Positions 57,890-64,000 of a DNA stretch of 64,000 nucleotides are shown piece by piece. Position numbers and translations under genes: made by a program. Under the pieces are notes generated by a model. The model saw only the letters and a list, made by a program, of their open reading frames with translations. It had not been told where the DNA came from and made no database searches. How positions within the stretch are numbered: the stretch's first letter is position 1; each line of letters begins with the position of its first letter. The stretch is from Ipomoea triloba (Eukaryota > Streptophyta > Magnoliopsida > Solanales > Convolvulaceae). The stretch lies in contig NC_044925.1 of the NCBI RefSeq assembly GCF_003576645.1, forward strand, positions 8,443,657 through 8,507,656. The letters run 5' to 3'.

Positions 57890-59160
57890 ATAAATTGAGA
57901 CGATACAGGAGTCCCGGGAGCTAATAGGAACGAAGACCGAGCTTAAGGAACGAACCAAGCAAGTCTAGAGCCCCGAAGGATCCAAAATGACCTCCACACG
58001 CGTGGTGGTGCGCGTGGCCACTTTCCAGTAGCCAACCACGCACGACCACACGCGTGTGGAAGGGTGTGGAATGGACACTACGCGAAATTCCTCCTAGGGC
58101 TAAATTTCGGAGACTATTTAAACCCCCTTGATAGAATTTCAGAGAGAGCTTTTTACCACTTTTGGAGAAGCCCCTTTTTTCCATTTTCTTGCAATATTTT
58201 CATTTCCTAGAATAGTTTAGCTTAGCTTAGAGAATTCTCCTTGTAGCAAGACAACAAGCGTGGATTGAAGGAACACTTCAAATCTAGGTGATTTCTATTA
58301 TATCTTAATCTATTTTACTATTTTGTTCTTGGATTGAATTAGCTATTGTCTTGAATTCCTTATCATGAGTGGCTAGTTTAATCTAGGGATTTGGATTGTG
58401 TGAAGATATGTTGCTAGTGTGATGATCTTATATCTCATTTTAAATTTAAATGCTTGGAGATTGTTGGAATATCTATTCTTGTCTATTGATTGTTGTTTTG
58501 ATGATATCTTGTTTGGATTTGGCTAATCTATATGAGAGATTGAGCTCTTGACTCTTTCATGTCATTGATTAGAGTTAGGATTGAAAGCTTTGTAACAATC
58601 ATAAATCCTATGGACTTCTTAAAAATAGTAGGAAAGTCGGTAGCTTAAGTGTTTGATAAAATGTCTCTTAGAACTTTGGATGCTTGAAGGCATTCCTAAG
58701 TCCAAGAAGTCTTAGTACACAAAGGTGGAAGAGGACTCTTTGGATGCTTGAAGGCATTCCTAAGTCCAAGAAGCGTTAGTACACAAAGGTGGGAGAGGAC
58801 TAAGAAGACACAAGAAGCCTTAGTACACAAAGGTGGAAGAAGTCTAAGAAGACACACTCCTGAATAGCCAACATCTTCGTTTTGTTTATCCATTACCATA
58901 GACATTCTAGGACGCAACATGAGCACTATCCAATCCCTACCTCCTTACATACATTTATTCACACTTGTTCTTACCCCTATTTTCTTACCACCCTTATGAA
59001 CCTTTTCACTCTCAAATCATCATTCACCACACTCGAATCTATTACATGACTCAATCACTTAAACGCGCAAACACTTGACACACCTCCACGTCCTTCCTTC
59101 GAGACCAACACTCGGGGAGTCACTAACTTTCCGTTTTAACATACACATATCTTTTGACAT
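57890..59160 (+). mobile_element. Ty3/gypsy-type LTR-like sequence, plus orientation
   Basis: TATA-like CTATTTAAACC at about 58111, then 'tttcagagagagctttt'. The homology with the minus-strand LTR at 34930-36610 includes 'gtgtttgataaaatgtctct' and 'cttagtacacaaagg'. Two to three tandem units of 'ggatgcttgaaggcattcct' + 'aagtccaagaag' lie at 58674-58860. The end near 59160 ('caacactcggggagtcacta') looks like an LTR end, but no PBS or internal region follows, so this may be a solo or broken LTR. Confidence 0.5.
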
Positions 59161-59169
59161 TTCACCAAA

Positions 59170-59690
59170 GTTACATCAAATAATTTCACCTTGGTGATAG
59201 AAGCAATAACCTACATCAGACAGTTTTTGATGAGTTCAACACAAGTTAAGGATAGGTTAAACTTTGTACCAATTCACAATAATTCTGAGTGTTGATTGAT
59301 GGACAAATTAAATTCCTAATCTTGTTCATGGCCTATTAAGACGGAACACTTGCTGGTCTAGTTCATGGCATATTAGGACGGAGTATCACTTCCTGGTCTA
59401 GTTCATGGCTTATTAGGAGTAGAAGGCGATGGGATTGCAGTGAGCTTATAATGATAATTTGACATTGTTTCTTTGGTCTGAACCTTGGAATCTCTTAGAT
59501 ATGATGAAACTCTCTAATGGAGATGTGCATGCATAAGAGGGGGAGGGAGGTATATATAATAAACTTTTCATTTACCCCCTCCAACACCCATCATCTCACC
59601 CGACATATATTGGTTTCCTCACTGATCATAAAAATAAAATAGCTTAGAAACATAATATATATATTTAAGCTTTTTGGTGTAACTTAGGGA
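59170..59690. other. no gene; short tandem phrase
   Basis: 'ttcctggtctagttcatggc' and its variants repeat three times at 59320-59420. Nothing else is recognised. Confidence 0.45.
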
Positions 59691-60770
59691 TAAATTAAGG
59701 TCTAAAGTTTGAGAATTAAAAGCAGTACATAAATTTAAACAATCAGATTCGATAATAACATTACCACGATCACTCCCTTTGAGCTATGATAAAGCTTCCA
59801 TGTGAATACTCTGGGATACATCTGGATTCCGTAAATAGGCCTCCAAGAAAGTGGGAAAATCCCTCCCTTGCAAAATATTAGCAGAACCCCACAATTGACA
59901 AGCAACTGGGCATTCACAAAAAAGGTGATCAATGGTTTCAATAGCAGAGTCACAAAATACACAGCCACCACCCACCCACACCCTTTTAATTCTCAAATTT
60001 TCCCCAACAGGTAAAATATTCCGAGCACATTGCCAAAGTAGATTTCTTACGTTAGGCGGCACCAGCAATCTCCATATCTTGCTAGCAGATTGCTGTTCAC
60101 ATGCATAGTCTTCGTAAGCAGATGGTACCCTTGTTTTACCGTATATAAGCCTTTAATATCGCCCTTCCATCGCCATGTATCACGAAGAGATGGTGAAACC
60201 GGAGTTGCAATAATCCTAGGGATATCATCCACCACAAACAAATCATTCAGCACATCAACATCCCATTTTCCCACCCAGTCAGTAGCTCTCGAAATTCTAG
60301 AATACATTCTGTATGCAGCATGGGATCCCCTGTATCTGCTAGCCAAGGCCAGCCCCAAATATTTGTCTCAGTACCATCGCCAATTCGACGCACTACTCCC
60401 TCCTTCAATTGTTGCGCCAAATATAACTGGGATTACTCTCCAATTGAGCGTCCTGGGATTACTCCCCAATTGGGCCTTTAACAATCTGCTAACAAGTGAT
60501 TCAGGCCTTGAGAGGATACACCACCCTGGCTTTGCAAGCAAAGCCCCATTAAATTCATGCAACTTCTTAGAAGCCTAGACCACCACTGATATGGGCAATG
60601 TCTCTATGCACCATATCAGGAGGTCAGCAAATCAGGTAGCTCATACTTTGATTAGGGCAATTGGTTCTTCTTCCGTCCTTGTCTCGTGGGTCACGTCCCC
60701 ACCATCTTGTATCTCGGGTTTCTTTTAATGCTTAATGGAGTTGTGTGTTTTTTCAAAAAAAAAAAAAAAT
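59690..60770. mobile_element. LINE remnant with 5' part inverted (twin-priming structure)
   Basis: Minus-strand frames at 59690-60579 encode the region after RT ('TALLAKPGWCILSRP'-like, 'WRWKGDIKGLYTVKQGYHLL', zf-RVT 'VPPNVRNLLWQCARNILPVG', then RNase H 'VIIESDCLNL' near 59740). The plus strand at 60590-60735 encodes the RNase H C-terminus ('SANQVAHTLIRAIGSSSVLV'), ending in a poly(A) run at about 60756-60769. The two parts are adjacent pieces of one ORF2 in opposite orientation, as made by twin priming. A 77-bp tandem duplication follows (60728-60782, 60806-60853). Confidence 0.75.
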
Positions 60771-60859
60771 ATGGACAAATTAAGTGTAGCTAGCTAGGTA
60801 AGAAAAGCTTAATGGAGTTGTGTTTTTTCAAAAAAAAAATATGGACAAATTAACATTTT

Positions 60860-61154
60860 CTGGTGGGTTGTTTCTTTATAAAAAATACTTTTTGCTTCAT
60901 GTAGTAAGAAACAAGGTGAATAAAATGAACACATACATTAAGGTACGTAGCTAGGGAGACAAATGAGGCGAGGCAATCAAGGATACGAAACATTGGATTA
61001 TATTTCACTGAGGGCAATGCTGCTGCCAAAGAGATAAATGAGATATAAATTGATTCGTATGGATCTCCCATCTATACATAATTTAAGCTTTTGAAACTAC
61101 TCTAAAAAAAAATCTACACCTAAACTCAAAGATATATACATAAGATATTTTCAC
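60860..61154. other. downstream of PMEI-like gene B
   Basis: Probably the 3' UTR and intergenic DNA of gene B. 'gatctcccatctatac' at 61063 mirrors 'gatgggagatccatatatag' near 43452 after gene A, which suggests the duplication that made the paralogues included 3' flanking DNA. Confidence 0.5.
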
Positions 61155-62309
61155 TTACTCGACTTTCCTGGATCTATCAACAGCCAAACAAATTTTGAGG
61201 GCGTGATTGAAATGACGATTGAGTATATAAAATGGAGTCTCGTCATCTCTCAGATCTTGAAGTGCATTTTTACAATCTTCAAGGCTCGTTACTGCCGCGG
61301 CTAGTTTGAAGTTTATTTCATCATTTCTGTCCGCTTTGCCGACCAAATCCAAGCACTCCTTCAATCTGCACAACACATATATTATTATTATTCAACACTC
61401 AAATCAAATATGTTTATTCAAGTTTGCGTGCATTTTAGAGAAGGATTGAAATTCAGCTGCAATGTTGGATTATGTGCAAAGTGGACAGATTCTTTTGACA
61501 TTGGCCCTGTTTGGTAAATAATCAGCCTATCAGCCAATTTTAACTTATTTGACCACTATTAATTGTTTGGTTAATAAGTTTTTTGCAACTCCAAAATGCT
61601 AAAATTCAAAAGGCTACCCAAAGCAGCTTTTTCAATTAGTTTTTTGAGAAAAGAAATTATACCAAACAGCTATCAACTAACAGTTAATTTATCAAATAAC
61701 TTTCTACAATCAGCTAATATTATCAACAAATCATACCTTATAACCCAAACAGCCAACCAAATCAGCCAAAGCCATTTTTCCAAATAGGGCCATTGTTTGC
61801 TGAGTCCTTGAATTAACATGATTTATCTCCTTTTATATGTTTTATCGGGCCGGGGCGTGTGGGTCATTAGAGATGAAGATTCAATCTTTTGGGAGAAGAG
61901 TAGTATCGGAACACATTGAATACATAATTTTAAGTGCGCTGTGAAAATTAATTAATTAATTAATTAACCTGGCGTGGATGTTAGTGTAGGTCTCGGAGCA
62001 ACCGGTGTCTCCCAAAGCCTCCTCTTTACTCTGACGAATGGTATTTTCATTGTGTTTCACCGCGTCGCTTAAAACCATCGTCATCGCCTGGGTCCAATTC
62101 GTGGCGGTTTTGGTCACTTTCTCGCAGCGGATCTTGTCAAATGCGGTGGCGCAGTAGATGTTGCCGCCGGCAGGGGCACTGGCAGCAGCAGCGGCGCCGG
62201 TGCGGGCAGCATCTGCATGGAGGACAAGGGTCGTCAAGGTTAGACAGACCACCGGCAATGCCACAATGCCGCATCCCTTCAAACTCACCATTTTCAGTTG
62301 TGGATCCAT
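61155..62309 (-). CDS. PMEI-like (plant invertase/pectin methylesterase inhibitor superfamily) protein B
   Basis: Two exons, 61969-62309 and 61155-61365, phase 2, giving 183 aa from the first ATG or 177 aa from the second (62291, 'MVSLKGCGIVALPVVCLTLT'), which starts directly with a signal peptide and is the likelier start. The signal peptide is followed by an alanine-rich linker. The first Cys pair has Cys-X8-Cys ('YCATAFDKIRCEKV'), and exon 2 has 'AAAVTSLEDCKNALQDL'. The splice junction falls at the same codon as in gene A (Arg-Leu-Lys/Arg-Glu), so A and B are paralogues that face away from each other's strand about 18 kb apart. Exact target enzyme unknown. Confidence 0.85.
61503..61791. 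mobile_element. 289-bp MITE, PIF/Harbinger (Tourist)-like, copy 2
   Basis: Ends GGCCCTGTTTGG and, inverted, GGCCCTATTTGG. TSD ATT (61500-61502, 61792-61794). Same length as copy 1 and in opposite orientation. It lies in the intron of PMEI-like gene B. Confidence 0.85.
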
Positions 62310-62977
62310 TCCGGCCAGCCTAAAAAAGATAAATTTATTTTTATTTATTATTTATTTATTTTATTCTTATTCTGATCTGAAATGAAAGATGTTTGAGGTG
62401 ATATGTATCCATCGAATCTGTTATTAAAATGAGAATTTAAAGGATGCCCATTCCTTAGTTATTGGTTATCTAGAATTAATCAAATATGTAAATATAATAC
62501 TGAATTATCAATAATAATATATCAATATGTAATATTTTATCTTTGACGTCATATATAAAACTATTATAACTAGTAAAATACTATGTGTACTTTTACTTTA
62601 TACCCTCTACTTTTACTTTACACACAAAATCTTGATGTAAACACCTGTATATGGGAACCACATGAAAAAATCGTTTATCAGAATCCGCCACATGAGAGAG
62701 TAAGATTTGAAAGTACATGTAGTGGAACTCATTATAACTGTCAATCTAAACCGTTAGGTTACTGATTTCTATCCTTTTTATTAGGAGAGAGCATAACTCG
62801 CCCGACCGAGTAAAGAAGAACCGACCCGACCGAAACCGAATTCGCATTAACTGACTCATTCAACAATGATTTCCTGGGTTGCTGCATTCTGGTAGGGTGT
62901 GTGATTTGAACCCGCCCCGCCTGTATACCCGATTAAAATTAGAGTTAGGTTTCAGGGTTCAATTTACACACACACAT

Positions 62978-63013
<36 letters not shown>

Positions 63014-63600
63014 TCAAATAAGGACACATCTATTATGGAGGATGGTGAGGACTAATATTGTGCATTGGATTGTAAGATTGGATTTGTGTAGATTTAGGAT
63101 GAATTTGTATTAATTTTAGTAACAAATAGGCATGGCTTTTGGGTTTTGGAGAGTTTTGTGCCGCCGTATCTATGTTGGGCTTTTCTCGTTGGTGTCCTCG
63201 GCATGCGTAGCAGTGATGGCGGACGGAGGCAGTAGTCGGCATCGACTGAAGAGATCTGGGCAGACGGGCGTGACGGATGGTCGAGGTAGGGTTCGTTATA
63301 TTTTTTCTATTTCTTTTTTTTGCCGACGGGTTTCCGGTCATGTTGATCTGATTTGTGGCGTAATTGTTGTTTTGTGTATTGTTTAAGCCTTACATGTGTG
63401 TTTTTTTTTTTCCGGTTGAGGGGTGGTGTTATATATATATGGTCAGCATTATGGTGTTTTTCCGGTGATCCGAGGGTTTGGGGGTGGGGGGTTGTAGTTG
63501 GTAGGTTAAGGGTTTAGAAATTTTGAAAGCTTCTGTCGTGCATAACGCATTGTTGCAAGATCAGAGTAGGGGACGACTTTCTCAATGATGTATATATAGT
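62310..63600. other. intergenic, upstream of gene B
   Basis: Contains a (CA)n(TA)n microsatellite at 62967-63014 and a GC-richer stretch at 63160-63300. Short ORFs have no known domain. Confidence 0.45.
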
Positions 63601-63623
63601 ATTTGCTTCGGTATGCATGCAGT

Positions 63624-64000
63624 GAGAATGCTTCTAGCGCTTACTCGTGTGGGCAGTCGAAGAGTTGTTAAGATATCTTTGGGATTCATGATTTTATTCT
63701 CTATTCTTGGCAAATTAATTATAAGCATTACTGCAACTTTTTATGTAATTTACCGTAACTCTCTTCATGTTTGTAGCCTGGCCGAGTTATTATCATCTAG
63801 AAAATCCAGAGCAGCCTTTGCTTCGATTCTAGCATCCATTGTGGCTTCTTTATATTGCCTTTTCTTTGGATATGTAGGTATGTACAGACGTGGCAAGAAT
63901 GCAAGATGAATGGGAAGCGCTATTATTTGCAATTAATTATAAAATGTGTTTGAATCCTTACGATTATTACGTGTGCTCAGGTGCTGGAGGCATGAGTTTG
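63624..64000 (+). pseudogene. nucleobase-ascorbate transporter (NAT) gene piece, runs off the window
   Basis: Three exon-like blocks. 63624 to about 63712: 'LLALTRVGSRRVVKISLGFM' + 'ILFSILGK'. About 63812-63877: 'AFASILASIVASLYCLFFGY' + 'VG'. 63981-64000: 'GAGGMSL', joined across a clean GT (63878) and AG (63980). These match the membrane-spanning core of NAT permeases, which carry purines or related bases. The border between the first two blocks has no good GT donor, and the DNA between them stays open and in frame. The upstream NAT exons are not found in this window. It may be a truncated gene or a captured fragment. Confidence 0.6.

Overview
This is nuclear DNA of a flowering plant, most likely a eudicot. 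The evidence is spliced plant genes (an NPR3/NPR4-type immune regulator, two pectin-methylesterase/invertase-inhibitor-like genes, a nucleobase-ascorbate-transporter piece) in an AT-rich background dominated by plant transposons (Sirevirus-type Ty1/copia, RNase H-bearing L1 LINE, CACTA, hAT, Ty3/gypsy LTRs, many MITEs). The species cannot be fixed from the sequence. Positions 1-305 are an assembly gap.

Layout. 306-4.6 kb: microsatellite, tandem repeats and a decayed hAT transposase gene. 4.69-18.04 kb: a TIR element with 9-bp target-site duplications, split by a 12.35-kb Ty1/copia retrotransposon (minus strand; LTRs 5188-6998 and 15751-17539; perfect 5-bp TSD) with long gag, pol, and a third 848-codon ORF in the env-like position. 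18.9-23.25 kb: complete four-exon NPR3/NPR4-like gene on the minus strand. 25.2-34.2 kb: a cluster of TIR elements and tandem arrays, one split by an L1 LINE. 34.4-39.1 kb: an orphan ORF, a gypsy LTR carrying a MITE, and a copia pol relic. 39.3-41.7 kb: a TIR-bounded tandem array and a 524-bp foldback element. 42.03-43.34 kb: PMEI-like gene A (plus). 44.3-46.3 kb: repeats, a large AT microsatellite, a SINE. 46.7-55.9 kb: CACTA element with TNP2 pseudogene, carrying an inserted copia element that itself holds an insertion and a tandem duplication. 56.1-57.5 kb: three MITEs almost end to end. 57.9-59.2 kb: gypsy LTR-like sequence. 59.7-60.8 kb: LINE remnant with inverted 5' part. 61.2-62.3 kb: PMEI-like gene B (minus). 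63.6 kb to the end: start of a NAT-transporter-like piece.

The host genes are unrelated in function except that A and B are paralogues with the same intron position. Most of the window is a record of nested transposition. Two signals stand out: an 8-base motif (TCGAGAGG) repeated through LTRs, spacers and all three coding frames of the large copia element, and a family of TIR elements that share 20-bp ends and 9-bp TSDs but carry different tandem-repeat interiors.
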